Assembly (NCBI GenBank): GCA_031296105.1
Contig: JARLGJ010000020.1
Span: 158,016-222,015 of the forward strand
Source: Acidobacteriota bacterium
GTDB lineage: Bacteria; Acidobacteriota; Terriglobia; Terriglobales; Acidobacteriaceae
Direction of reading: 5' to 3'
Length of the DNA stretch: 64,000 nt
A program made the translations under genes and the position numbers. Below the pieces are notes generated by a model. It was not told the origin of the DNA, did no database searches, and worked only from the letters and a program-made list of their open reading frames with translations. The number at the start of each line of letters is the position of its first letter. Positions within the stretch are counted from its first letter, which is position 1. Shown here one piece after another: positions 43,842-52,304 of this stretch.

Positions 43842-46523
43842 TTGGTGAACGCCACCATGGCTGACCGCGCCGCCCATTCCGACCGCAGCGTCTCACCGGA
43901 TGCGCCGCTTCCGCGCCGTCCTCCGGCCGCACCTGTATTTGCCGCCTGCCTGTCATTCTCCGGCGGCATTCTGCTGAATCAATTTATGTACAAGCCCGCC
44001 GCGCTGTATCTATACGGCACGGTGGCGTTTGCCTTTTGCGCGGTGGCCGCCATGCTGTGGGTGCACACTTCGCGGCGCGGGCTGGTGGCCTACGCGGCGG
44101 CGGTTCTGGCCTACTTCCCCGCCGGAGCCTTGTGCTCCACAACGCTGGCTGCGCGGCCGGAAGAGCCGTCCACCATCCTCGATTACAGCGGCGGCGAGGA
44201 GGTGACGCTGACGGGCTACGTGGCGCGCTCCGGATCTCTGCACTCAGGCCGCGACCTGCGCGAGACGCTGGACTTGGAAGTGGAGCAGGCGCAGCGCGAG
44301 GGGGAAGCGCCGCAGAACGTCCACGGGCGCGCCAGGCTGTCTTTATACATGCCGGGCTCGGGCTTTGGCGGATGGGAGAGCGAAGAAGACGGAGTGGATG
44401 CGCAAGTCGCGCCGCCGGTCTTCGACTACGGTCAGCGCTTGCGGCTTCAGGCCAAGCTGCGTCCGCCGGTGAACTACCGCAACCCGGGCAACATGGACTA
44501 CGTGAGCTGGCTGGGCGAGCAGAAGGTGAGCGTGCTCGGCTCGGCGCGGTCCACGGCCGTTGTGGTGCTTCCCGGTCTGAGCGGCAGCACCATGGAGCGC
44601 CTGCGCTGGCGCGCCCGCCGCAGCGTGCTGCGCCAGATGGAAGTCCTGTGGCCCGCACCCTACGCGGGACTCTTCCAGGCCATGGTCCTGGGTGAGCGTG
44701 GGCTGGTCGGCCGCGAGCAGCGCACGGAGTTCCAGCGCAGCGGAACTTTTCACCTGCTGGTGGTCAGCGGCATGAACGTCGCGGTGTTCGCCGTGTTTCT
44801 CATCTGGGCCCTGCGCCGCGTGCGGCTGCCAGAGGAGTATGCCATTGTAGCCACCATCGCGCTCACCTGCGGCTATGCGTGGCTCACCGAACTGGGCGCT
44901 CCCATTCTGCGCTCGGTGCTGATGATTGTGGCCTATCGCCTGGCGGCCTTGCTGAACCGCGACCGCGCGCCGCTGAACACCGTGGCCGTGGCCGCCTTGG
45001 CGCTGGTGGCGTGGACGCCGCATTTGCTGTTCGAGGCGAGCTTCCAGATGACGTTTCTCGCCGTGCTCACCATTGGCGGCCTCGGCGTGCCGCTGTTTGT
45101 GCGCACCACTCTTCCGCTGCGCGAGGCGCTCGACGACCTTGCGGACGTGCCGCGCGACCGCCTGCTGCGTCCGCGCCAGGCGCAGTTGCGTTTGGATTTG
45201 CGCAGCGTGGCGGGATGGTTGGATCGCATGGTGGGCCCGCAGGCCGCGCTTTGGCTGGTGGCCAAAGGATCGCTGGCCGCGGTTGCCGCTGTCGAACTGG
45301 CGGTGCTCTCCGGGCTGATGCAGGTGGCCTTGACCTTGCCCATGGCGTGGTACTTCCATCGCGTGAATGTTCATGCGGTGTGGGCCAACATGGTGGTGCT
45401 GCCGCTGACCGCCCTGCTGATGCCGGCTTCCATGCTGGCGGTGGCGTTGGGCTATGCGGCGCACTGGCTGGCCTGGCCCTTTGCGTTGGCGGCGCGGTGC
45501 TCGCTGCAGGGAATTCTGTGGGCCGTGCATGGCGCGGGCGGCGCGCAACTGATAGACCGGCGCATACCGATGCCGGCCTGGTGGACGATTGCCTTTTTCG
45601 CCGCGGCCTATGGCGTGGCGCTGCTCTGTGCGCGGCGGCATCGCCTGCTGCTGGCTGTGTCGTTGGCCATGCTGGGAGCCGCGGCCTTTGTGTTGGTGAC
45701 CATGCCGAGGGCCTTCGCCTATCATCCAGGCGAACTGGAGATCACGGCCATCGACATTGGGCAGGGAGACAGTTTCCTGCTGGTGACGCCGCACGGGCGC
45801 ACGCTGTTGATGGATTCCGGAGGATTGCTGGGAGGGCGGCGCGGCGATCTCGACATTGGCGAAGACGTGGTATCGCCTTACCTGTGGCAGAGAGGGTTGG
45901 CGCGGCTGGACGTGGCGGCCTTCAGCCACAGCCATAGCGATCACATTGGAGGCATGGCGGCCGTCCTGCACAATTTTCATCCGCAACAACTCTGGTATGG
46001 GCCCAACTATCCTTCGCACGAGGTAAGCGTGGTGCTGGCGGCGGCCGATGCCAGCGGTGCGGCGCGCGTACAGCGTAAGGCGGGAGAGCGCTTTGCCATG
46101 GATGGCGTGGAGTTTGAGGTGCTGTCGCCACCCGCGGACTGGGTGCTGAAGCCGCGCGGGCAGGATGACAGCTCCATGGTGCTGCGCGTGAGTTACGCGG
46201 GGCGCTCGGTGCTGTTAGCCGGGGATATTCATCGCCGCATGGAGCGAATTCTGGCGGAAGAGTATGGCGCGGCGCTGCATGTGGATTTGCTGAAGGTGCC
46301 GCATCACGGCTCGGCCACCTCTACCAGCGCGGAGTTGCTGGACGCGGTGCGGCCGCAGTGGGCCGTCCTCTCCTGCGGCGTGCGCAATCCCTTCCGCCAT
46401 CCCCGGCCCGAAGTGATTGGAAGGCTGGCCGCGGAAGGAGCCCGCGTGTACCGCACGGATCTGTTCGGGCCGGTCACGTTCTACCTGGATGCGGCGGGCG
46501 TGCATCCCAGCGTGGCGCGTTAG
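43842..46523 (+). CDS. comEC: ComEC/Rec2 DNA-uptake channel protein
   Basis: Inner-membrane channel for transforming DNA; 893 aa. An N-terminal helix pair and an OB-like periplasmic part (about 100-240) precede the Competence domain with many helices ('FHLLVVSGMNVAVFAVFL' is diagnostic). From about residue 620 there is a beta-lactamase-like domain with 'AIDIGQGDSFLLVTPHGRTLLMDSGG', the metal motif HSHSDHIGG and 'VPHHGSATS'. This C-terminal nuclease-like domain is present in only part of the family. The start may be GTG 43842 or ATG 43857. Pilus and comEA genes are not in the window. It overlaps the DUF2007 gene by 4 bp tail to tail. Confidence 0.96.
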   Translation: MVNATMADRAAHSDRSVSPDAPLPRRPPAAPVFAACLSFSGGILLNQFMYKPAALYLYGTVAFAFCAVAAMLWVHTSRRGLVAYAAAVLAYFPAGALCSTTLAARPEEPSTILDYSGGEEVTLTGYVARSGSLHSGRDLRETLDLEVEQAQREGEAPQNVHGRARLSLYMPGSGFGGWESEEDGVDAQVAPPVFDYGQRLRLQAKLRPPVNYRNPGNMDYVSWLGEQKVSVLGSARSTAVVVLPGLSGSTMERLRWRARRSVLRQMEVLWPAPYAGLFQAMVLGERGLVGREQRTEFQRSGTFHLLVVSGMNVAVFAVFLIWALRRVRLPEEYAIVATIALTCGYAWLTELGAPILRSVLMIVAYRLAALLNRDRAPLNTVAVAALALVAWTPHLLFEASFQMTFLAVLTIGGLGVPLFVRTTLPLREALDDLADVPRDRLLRPRQAQLRLDLRSVAGWLDRMVGPQAALWLVAKGSLAAVAAVELAVLSGLMQVALTLPMAWYFHRVNVHAVWANMVVLPLTALLMPASMLAVALGYAAHWLAWPFALAARCSLQGILWAVHGAGGAQLIDRRIPMPAWWTIAFFAAAYGVALLCARRHRLLLAVSLAMLGAAAFVLVTMPRAFAYHPGELEITAIDIGQGDSFLLVTPHGRTLLMDSGGLLGGRRGDLDIGEDVVSPYLWQRGLARLDVAAFSHSHSDHIGGMAAVLHNFHPQQLWYGPNYPSHEVSVVLAAADASGAARVQRKAGERFAMDGVEFEVLSPPADWVLKPRGQDDSSMVLRVSYAGRSVLLAGDIHRRMERILAEEYGAALHVDLLKVPHHGSATSTSAELLDAVRPQWAVLSCGVRNPFRHPRPEVIGRLAAEGARVYRTDLFGPVTFYLDAAGVHPSVAR

Positions 46524-46792
46524 ACGTCCACCCCGGCTTCGGCGTCACTCAGGCCTTTGCTGCGGTATTCATCCAGAATGGCCTTGGCCTCGTCGGCCTG
46601 GTCCTGGCGCACGCGCAGCGCAATGCCGCCCACGCCGGGCAGCACGTCCTGGGGCGCGTCAAAGTTGGTGGCCAGCACCTCGATGCCGGCCGATTCGAGC
46701 AGGCCCTGGACGACAAGGGTTTCGGATTCCTGTTCGCTCGTAAAGACGATGGCCAATGCCTCGTTGGGTTCCTCGCGCAGTGCTTCCGCCAT
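46520..46792 (-). CDS. DUF2007-like small protein
   Basis: A 90-aa protein with the ACT-like half-fold of DUF2007: 'AIVFTSEQESETLVVQGLLESAGIEVLATN', then 'GIALRVRQDQADEAKAILDEY'. It is described as a putative signal-transducing module; the ligand is unknown. The start is ATG 46792 with CAGGAGGCGG upstream. It lies downstream of the DUF3108 gene but is separated by a hairpin. It ends inside the last codons of comEC on the other strand. Confidence 0.85.
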   Translation of the reverse strand: MAEALREEPNEALAIVFTSEQESETLVVQGLLESAGIEVLATNFDAPQDVLPGVGGIALRVRQDQADEAKAILDEYRSKGLSDAEAGVDV

Positions 46793-46863
46793 AACCGCCT
46801 CCTGTCCGTTCGATGCGAACGCTAGAGAGTAGTTCCATTTGCGTGGCGGGTCAAATGGAAAGA

Positions 46864-46890
46864 GGCAGGCAGAATATGCTCTGCCTGCCC
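46864..46890 (-). terminator. Hairpin after the DUF3108 gene
   Basis: A 10-bp stem GGCAGGCAGA / TCTGCCTGCC with a short loop, followed on the minus strand by TCTTTCC. It is a moderate terminator and may allow read-through into the DUF2007 gene. Confidence 0.6.
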
Positions 46891-46923
46891 CAAATCGCGG
46901 AAGGAACTGGTTTCAGCCTGGAA

Positions 46924-47721
46924 TCAGCGGTCGATGCGCGTAAGGTGCAGGGTCAGCGTTCCCCAGAAGAGTCGCGAGCGCATTTGCACCGGCGTGTGCG
47001 AGCCATCGTTGGCGTACCAGATCCAGACCTTGCCGCGTCCCTTGAGGGGGCCGGCGTTGGAATAGACCGCCACGCGCACGGTGTGGAAGAGGCCGGCTTC
47101 GGTCTTCACGTCTTCGTAGCCTTCCACGTAAGCGATGGCTTCAAAGTTCTTGCCGCCGTCGTTCACCGGGATGTGATAGGTGTCGTTGGCCTGCAGGCGC
47201 TGCGCGCCCAGGTAATAGATGCCGCTGAGCACGTCCATCACGCAGCCGGGAGTATCGGTCTCCTGGTGCTTGGTTTCCCCGGAGCGCAGGTTCTGCTCGT
47301 CGAGGATGGCGCGATTGCGCACGTTATCGAATGTCAAAGTGGTTTCGCGCCGGTGCAGGCCTTCTTCGGCGCGCTTGATGATGCGCAGCGAACAGAAGGT
47401 GCGGCGGTCGAAATAAGACTCAAAGCGGTCCTGCACGCGGTAGAGCATGGCCACGGCGCCGGCCGATTCGGCGATGCCGGTCACGTGTTCCAACTCGCCG
47501 GTCTGGTCAATGCGCAGGGTGCCCACGCCGGACTTCCACAAGCGCCACTCGGCGTCATAGTGCAGCACCTGTCCGTTGGCGAAGCGGTGGCCTTCGGGAA
47601 CGGACGCAACCGTGGCGTGGGGCTGCGCGGAGAGCACGGATTGTCCAACCGCCATCAGGGTAAGCGAGGCCGCGGCAATGAGCAGCAAAACGAGGGCCAG
47701 GGGAGACTTGAAAATTCGCAT
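46924..47721 (-). CDS. Secreted DUF3108-like protein
   Basis: A 265-aa protein with an N-terminal hydrophobic signal/anchor (about residues 8-28). A DUF3108-type beta-sheet body follows: 'GQVLHYDAEWRLWKSGVGTLRI', 'YRVQDRFESYFDRRTFCSLRI' and 'VEGYEDVKTEAGLFHTVRVAVYS', ending 'IWYANDGSHTPVQMRSRLFWGTLTLHL'. The family is periplasmic and of unknown function, often near envelope genes, as here beside waaC and an ICMT-like gene. It starts 4 bp after the ICMT-like gene, so the two are probably cotranscribed. Confidence 0.82.
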   Translation of the reverse strand: MRIFKSPLALVLLLIAAASLTLMAVGQSVLSAQPHATVASVPEGHRFANGQVLHYDAEWRLWKSGVGTLRIDQTGELEHVTGIAESAGAVAMLYRVQDRFESYFDRRTFCSLRIIKRAEEGLHRRETTLTFDNVRNRAILDEQNLRSGETKHQETDTPGCVMDVLSGIYYLGAQRLQANDTYHIPVNDGGKNFEAIAYVEGYEDVKTEAGLFHTVRVAVYSNAGPLKGRGKVWIWYANDGSHTPVQMRSRLFWGTLTLHLTRIDR

Positions 47722-47725
47722 CCGT

Positions 47726-48268
47726 TTAGTACGCCATCCAGAGTTTCTTGGCCATCAGCGCGGCAATCACGGCGCCGGTGCCCAGCAGCGCGTTGTATTC
47801 GCGGTGCTTCAGGTAAAGTTCGCGGGAGAAGCTGAAGCGGCCCTCGGACTGCGCCGTAAGGCGAGGCAGCAGGCGCGGCACGCGCGAGCAGTATTCCGCG
47901 TAATTGGCAAAGTGCGCGTTCAGGAACTGTTCTTCACCGCGGATCACCGGGATATAAATGGCGGCGAACATCACTACCAGGGCCGTGGCAACCTCCCAGC
48001 GCAGGGCTGCCAGGGCAAAGCCCGCGGCAATCACAATGGAGCCGAAGTACAAAGGGTTGCGCGTGTAGGCATAAGGCCCGGAGGTGGCCAGCTCTTCATT
48101 CTTTTTCACGTGTCCGCTGGCCACGGCGCGAATCCAGACGCCGCAGAGGGCGATGGCCGAACCGGCCGCGAGCGACCACCATTCTGGGCGTGCCCGCCAG
48201 AGAAAGAACGCCGCAAACAGGAATCCCAGCGGCACTCGAATTCGTTTGGCGATGCGGCCCCAGCTCAT
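47726..48268 (-). CDS. ICMT / phospholipid-methyltransferase-like membrane protein
   Basis: A 180-aa protein with about four transmembrane helices. The conserved C-terminal core of the isoprenylcysteine/phospholipid methyltransferase group is present: 'GPYAYTRNPLYFGSIVIAAGFAL', then 'RGEEQFLNAHFANYAEYCSRVPRLLP'. The R-x-P-x-Y and E-E/Y motifs that bind SAM are intact. Substrates of the bacterial members are mostly unknown. The start has AGGGGAAACGC before the ATG. A dyad sits just upstream. Confidence 0.88.
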   Translation of the reverse strand: MSWGRIAKRIRVPLGFLFAAFFLWRARPEWWSLAAGSAIALCGVWIRAVASGHVKKNEELATSGPYAYTRNPLYFGSIVIAAGFALAALRWEVATALVVMFAAIYIPVIRGEEQFLNAHFANYAEYCSRVPRLLPRLTAQSEGRFSFSRELYLKHREYNALLGTGAVIAALMAKKLWMAY

Positions 48269-48280
48269 GCGTTTCCCCTG

Positions 48281-48309
48281 AACGTAGATATCGATTTCTA
48301 TTCTACGTT
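48281..48309. promoter_or_regulatory. Operator-like dyad upstream of ICMT-like gene
   Basis: An 8-bp inverted repeat AACGTAGA / TCTACGTT is separated by 13 AT-rich bases and located about 13 bp before the ICMT-like start codon. It could be a repressor site or a leader hairpin near the ribosome-binding site. Confidence 0.35.
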
Positions 48310-48415
48310 ATCGCCCGCTGACGGCTTCCGATTCTCATCTCCGGATTGCGGAAAACCGTCATGTCACTGCTCTGCGCCGAAACCCGCGGCGCGGCCGTGC
48401 GCGGGCAATACCGGT

Positions 48416-49495
48416 TCAGGCGAGCAGCGTTTGCGCGGCTTCCAGCACGTGCTCCACGCTCATGGCCTGCAAGCCGTAATCCAGATGGCGGCTGTGGCTG
48501 TAATCGGTCACGCTGTCTTCCTCGCGCAGCACCAGGCTGTCTTGCCAGAAAGGGCCGTTGCGCGCCGGATCGGTGGGTCCGAAGAGCGCCAGGGTTTTGA
48601 TGCCAAGCAGCGCGGCCAGATGTGTGGGGCCGGTGTCTCCGCCCACAAAGAGCCGCGCCTTGCGGGTCAAGGCGATCAACTCGCTAATAGAACTTTGGAT
48701 GGGAACCGCCGCGCCGGCGCTCACCGCCATGGCCTCCTGCATCATGGCCACTTCGCCGGGACCGTAGTTGATCACCGAACGCAAGCCCAAGGTTTCCAGG
48801 CGGCGAGCCAATTCGCCGTAGCGCGCGGCGGGCCATTGCTTGGCGCGCCATCCCGCACCAGGGTTCAGAATTGCAAACGGACCCTCGATGCCGTGCGTGT
48901 GCAGTACCTCGGCCATGCGCGCTTCGGATTCGGCATGGCGCGGCAAGGGCGCGGAGCCGCTGGCAAAGGTGGAAACCGTCTGGCAGGGAATTCCGCGCAA
49001 CCAGTAGCGCACCAGTTCCACGTTTTGCCGGATCACGTGCGCCGACTGCGTGGGCGCGGACATCTGGTAGAAGATCGTGGCCACGGCCTCACGCGGATAG
49101 CGGAAGCCGGTGATGCCGGGCGTTCCCGCCATGCGGGCCACCACGGCGGATTTGACGGAGCCTTGCAGGTCCAGCGCCGCCTGGTAGTGCGCGGCCTTCA
49201 TGCCGCGGCGCAGGCTCAGCAACTCGGCGCGGGTCTCGCGAGCCAGCAGGTTGCGCCGCCATTGGCGAGTGTCGGCCAGGTGGACTTCATCCACCAGGGG
49301 GCGCAGCACGCTGCGCTCGCCGCGCAGTTCGGCGCCGGGAGCGCAGAGAAGCTCGTGCCAGCGGCGTTCCACCACCCAGCCGATTTTGATTTCAGGCAAG
49401 GTGGCGCGCAGCAAGGCAACGGCGGGCAGCGCATGGAGGATGTCTCCCATGGCGCCAAGACGGACAATCAACACGCGGGCCGGGGAATTCGCCAT
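48416..49495 (-). CDS. waaC: LPS heptosyltransferase (GT9)
   Basis: Transfers L-glycero-D-manno-heptose from ADP-heptose to the LPS inner core. It has 359 aa and a GT-B fold: 'RVLIVRLGAMGDILHALPAVALLRA' at the start, 'ALDLQGSVKSAVVARMAG', 'LNPGAGWRAKQWPAARYGELA', and 'VGGDTGPTHLAALLGIKTLALFGPTDP' as the donor-binding motif. The features fit heptosyltransferase I (WaaC) better than II, but this is not certain. It starts 2 bp after hldC and is part of the hldA-hldC-waaC operon. Confidence 0.9.
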   Translation of the reverse strand: MANSPARVLIVRLGAMGDILHALPAVALLRATLPEIKIGWVVERRWHELLCAPGAELRGERSVLRPLVDEVHLADTRQWRRNLLARETRAELLSLRRGMKAAHYQAALDLQGSVKSAVVARMAGTPGITGFRYPREAVATIFYQMSAPTQSAHVIRQNVELVRYWLRGIPCQTVSTFASGSAPLPRHAESEARMAEVLHTHGIEGPFAILNPGAGWRAKQWPAARYGELARRLETLGLRSVINYGPGEVAMMQEAMAVSAGAAVPIQSSISELIALTRKARLFVGGDTGPTHLAALLGIKTLALFGPTDPARNGPFWQDSLVLREEDSVTDYSHSRHLDYGLQAMSVEHVLEAAQTLLA

Positions 49496-49497
49496 CG

Positions 49498-49965
49498 TTA
49501 CTGCCCGATCCTGCGGAGCATGTCCGTGGTGGAGTGGTCCTTCGGGTCGCCGACAATTTCCACGCGGCCGCCCAGGGCCATGATCTCGTCGCGCTCGGGC
49601 ACCGACTCGGCGGTGTAATCGGTTCCCTTGGCCTGTACGTCCGGCCGTATGTCACGAATCAAAGCGCGCACGTCGGGTTCGTCGAAAACAACTACGGCAT
49701 CCACGCAAGCCAGGGCGGCAAGGATCTCCGCGCGCTCCGCTTCCGGCATGGCCGGGCGTCCTTCACCCTTCAGGCGGCGCACGCTGGCATCGGAATTGAT
49801 GGCCACTAACAGTCTCCCACCCAGGGCCTTGGCGCCCTGCAAATATCGTATGTGTCCCACATGAATCAGATCGAAGCAGCCGTTGGCCAGGGTGATGCTT
49901 GCGCCTTCGCGGCGCCACTCATCGGCAAGCTGCCCCACTGCGTTGCGTGCAACAATCCTGGCCAT
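49498..49965 (-). CDS. hldC: Heptose 1-phosphate adenylyltransferase
   Basis: Makes ADP-D-glycero-beta-D-manno-heptose. The 155-aa nucleotidyltransferase has '[24 protein letters not shown]' with the HxGH motif, '[18 protein letters not shown]' and '[15 protein letters not shown]'. In E. coli this activity is the C-terminal half of HldE; here it is a separate gene. Its start and the stop of the kinase gene share one base. Confidence 0.95.
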   Translation of the reverse strand: MARIVARNAVGQLADEWRREGASITLANGCFDLIHVGHIRYLQGAKALGGRLLVAINSDASVRRLKGEGRPAMPEAERAEILAALACVDAVVVFDEPDVRALIRDIRPDVQAKGTDYTAESVPERDEIMALGGRVEIVGDPKDHSTTDMLRRIGQ

Positions 49966-51026
49966 CAGTCCGCCAGCGCTTCCAGCAGCTCGGCCTGGGA
50001 GATGGTGGCCGTGCCGCGCTTCATCACCACCAGGCCGCCGGCGTAGTTGGCCAGCAGGGCGGCGCTGGCGGTATCGGCCCCAGCGGCCAGGGCCGCGGTA
50101 AACGTGGCAATCACGGTGTCCCCGGCGCCGGTTACGTCCACCACCTGGTTGGAGCCGTGGATGGGAATCTCCAGCGGCTTCTTCTTCCGTTCAAAGGCCA
50201 CCATGCCGTCGCCGCCGCGGGTAATCACCAGCGACTCCAGCTTCATGCGGCGGAGCAGTTCGGCTCCGGCGTTTAGCAGTTGCTCGTGATCGTGGCCAAT
50301 GCGCACGTTGAGCGCCTCTTCCACTTCGCCCTCGTTCGGAGTGGCGGCCGTTACGCCCTGGTACTCGGTCATGCGATAGCGGCTGTCCAGGGTGACGGGT
50401 ATTTCGCCCAGCGCGCTCTTGGCGCGAATCTGCTCGAAGAGATGCGGCGTCACCGAGCCATAGCCGTAATCGCTGAGCAACACGGCGTCGGCCGCGGGGA
50501 CGTATTCGCGCGCCGAGGCCACCAACTCGCGCAGCGCCGGATGGTTGTCGCTCAGCGGGTCGCATTCGCGGTCGATACGCACCACCTGCTGCCGCGAGGA
50601 GTGCGCCGAATAGGCCAGCACGCGCGTCTTGGTGGTGGTGATGTGGCCCTTCAGCTTGGTGATGCCGCTGACGGGAATCTTGTGCTTGCGGAAGATCTGC
50701 AACAGGGTGCGGCCGGCTTCGTCGTCGCCTACCAGGCCTACGGGAAGGGCGGTCACGCCGAGAGCGGCCAGGTTCATTACCGCGTTGGCGCCGCCGCCGG
50801 GCACCAGGGTGCGCTCGCGATGGCGCAGGATGAGCACCGGGGCCTCGCGCGAGACGCGCGCGATCTCTCCGGCCAGAAATTCGTCCGCCACCAGGTCGGC
50901 CACCACCAGCACGCTGACGTTGGAGAACGCCTCCACAATGCGGCGCAGCCTTTGCGGCACGGTTAAGCCGGCATGTGCGTGGTCCTTCCCGGCGCGCCGG
51001 GGCCGTCTGCTGGATGTTTTCGCCAT
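49965..51026 (-). CDS. hldA: Heptose 7-phosphate kinase (PfkB family)
   Basis: Phosphorylates D-glycero-D-manno-heptose 7-phosphate at C1. The 353-aa protein has a PfkB fold: '[28 protein letters not shown]', '[14 protein letters not shown]', '[15 protein letters not shown]' and the catalytic '[21 protein letters not shown]' with the base Asp. The first ~22 residues ([16 protein letters not shown]) are basic and atypical. It heads the heptose operon. Confidence 0.95.
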   Translation of the reverse strand: MAKTSSRRPRRAGKDHAHAGLTVPQRLRRIVEAFSNVSVLVVADLVADEFLAGEIARVSREAPVLILRHRERTLVPGGGANAVMNLAALGVTALPVGLVGDDEAGRTLLQIFRKHKIPVSGITKLKGHITTTKTRVLAYSAHSSRQQVVRIDRECDPLSDNHPALRELVASAREYVPAADAVLLSDYGYGSVTPHLFEQIRAKSALGEIPVTLDSRYRMTEYQGVTAATPNEGEVEEALNVRIGHDHEQLLNAGAELLRRMKLESLVITRGGDGMVAFERKKKPLEIPIHGSNQVVDVTGAGDTVIATFTAALAAGADTASAALLANYAGGLVVMKRGTATISQAELLEALAD

Positions 51027-51073
51027 GCAGAGATTTTCTCACAAATGAGCGCCGTACCATCGCGAAATACCCG

Positions 51074-51161
51074 GCAAGAGCGGTTCCCGAGTCGCTGTGT
51101 CCCGAAGCCAACGGCAGTGAACTATTCACACCGCACATGGTTACTCGGGAACCGCTCTTGC
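51074..51161. repeat. 88-bp cruciform-type element with 19-bp perfect arms
   Basis: GCAAGAGCGGTTCCCGAGT (51074-51092) is repeated as its exact reverse complement at 51143-51161. The 50-bp centre contains a smaller dyad GTGAA / TTCAC. It has no T-tract and no open frame. It lies between the hldA start and the miaA 3' end. Confidence 0.7.
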
Positions 51162-51240
51162 ATCCCCCGGCTTGCTGTAGCGCCCTGCCGGGCGCTGAAT
51201 GCCTTGCTGCGTTATTGCCGCACCCAACGAGCCGACTGCG

Positions 51241-52149
51241 TTAAGTCTGCAAGAATTGTTCGAACTGCTCCGCTGCATGTTTCGCAGCCGCCGAGCCGAA
51301 GTCCTCGATCCACTGCATTTCATGGTCGGCGCGGAACCAGGTCAACTGACGCTTGGCATAGTTGCGGTGTCCCTGCTGCGCACGCGCCAGGGCTTCGGCC
51401 TCACTGCATTCACCGCGCAGGAACTCCGCCGCCTGACGGTAGCCCAAAGCGCGCATGGCGAATACGTCAGGGCCGTAGCGCGCCAGCAGGCCGCGTGTTT
51501 CTTCGATCAATCCGGCGGCGAACATCTCCGCGCAGCGCTGGTTGATGCGCTCGTAAAGTTTTTCGCGCGCGGGCGCCAGGCCAATCTTCAAAACGAGGAA
51601 GCCCGTTAAAGGGTCGCGGCCTTCCTCGTGCATTTCGCTAATGGGGCGGGCGGCGGCTTTGCAGACCTCGATCGCGCGGATCAGCTTGGCCTGGTCATTG
51701 GCATGGATGCGCGCGGCCGCCGCCGGGTCCAAACGCCGTAGCAAGCGCCACAGGGCTCCGGGGCGCGCCTGGCGCAGGCGCTCGCGCAAACCCTCGTCGC
51801 GCTCGGGACCATCGAAGAGTCCTTCGAGCATGGCGCGCAGATAGAGTCCCGTGCCGCCGCAGACGATCGGCAGCTTGCCGCGCCCGCTGATCTCGCGCGC
51901 AGCCTGGCGCGCCAGCCGCGCATATTCACCGGCGGTGAAGTATGCGTCGGGCGCAACCACGTCGATGAGGTGATGCGGAATGCGGGCGCACTCTTCGCGG
52001 GAGGGCTTGGCCGTGCCCAGCTCGAACTCGCGATAGACGGCCACCGAGTCGCAACTGATGATTTCGCCGGAAAAACGCTCAGCCAAGGCAATGGCCAGCG
52101 CCGATTTGCCGCTGGCCGTGGGACCGGCCAGTACCAGCAGAGGCTGCAT
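51241..52149 (-). CDS. miaA: tRNA dimethylallyltransferase
   Basis: Adds dimethylallyl to N6 of A37 in tRNAs reading UNN codons. The 302-aa enzyme shows P-loop 'LAGPTASGKSALAIALAE', 'EIISCDSVAVYREFELGTAKPS', 'PHHLIDVVAPDAYFTAGEYAR', 'VCGGTGLYLRAMLEG', and 'RNYAKRQLTWFRAD'. The Tyr in CDSVAVYR replaces the more usual QVYR form but keeps the key residues. Its ATG overlaps the stop of the upstream mini-gene (TGATG), so translation is coupled. Confidence 0.97.
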   Translation of the reverse strand: MQPLLVLAGPTASGKSALAIALAERFSGEIISCDSVAVYREFELGTAKPSREECARIPHHLIDVVAPDAYFTAGEYARLARQAAREISGRGKLPIVCGGTGLYLRAMLEGLFDGPERDEGLRERLRQARPGALWRLLRRLDPAAAARIHANDQAKLIRAIEVCKAAARPISEMHEEGRDPLTGFLVLKIGLAPAREKLYERINQRCAEMFAAGLIEETRGLLARYGPDVFAMRALGYRQAAEFLRGECSEAEALARAQQGHRNYAKRQLTWFRADHEMQWIEDFGSAAAKHAAEQFEQFLQT

Positions 52150-52277
52150 CAGTGCACTCCCATGGCATGGAGAAAGAAGGGCCAGTTACGCGCGGCCGTC
52201 ACGGCCAGCACCAGTGCCAATAGGATCAGCAATCCCGCGGCATGGTGTGCTTCCGGACGGCGGTTGAGCAGGGGCAT
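52149..52277 (-). CDS. 42-aa single-pass membrane mini-protein coupled to miaA
   Basis: A 42-aa frame starts at ATG 52277 (MPLLNRRPEAHHAAG). It holds one hydrophobic segment (about residues 14-29, LLILLALVLAVTAA) and ends 'FFLHAMGVH'. Its stop codon shares one base with the miaA start. The N-terminus is positively charged, giving an N-in single-span prediction. It starts 27 bp after the TonB-protein stop, with no clear ribosome-binding site but a TACAAT box close upstream. I cannot name a function. It may be a leader peptide that tunes miaA expression. Confidence 0.55.
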   Translation of the reverse strand: MPLLNRRPEAHHAAGLLILLALVLAVTAARNWPFFLHAMGVH

Positions 52278-52304
52278 GGCCGCAATTGTACGCGATGACG
52301 GCGC

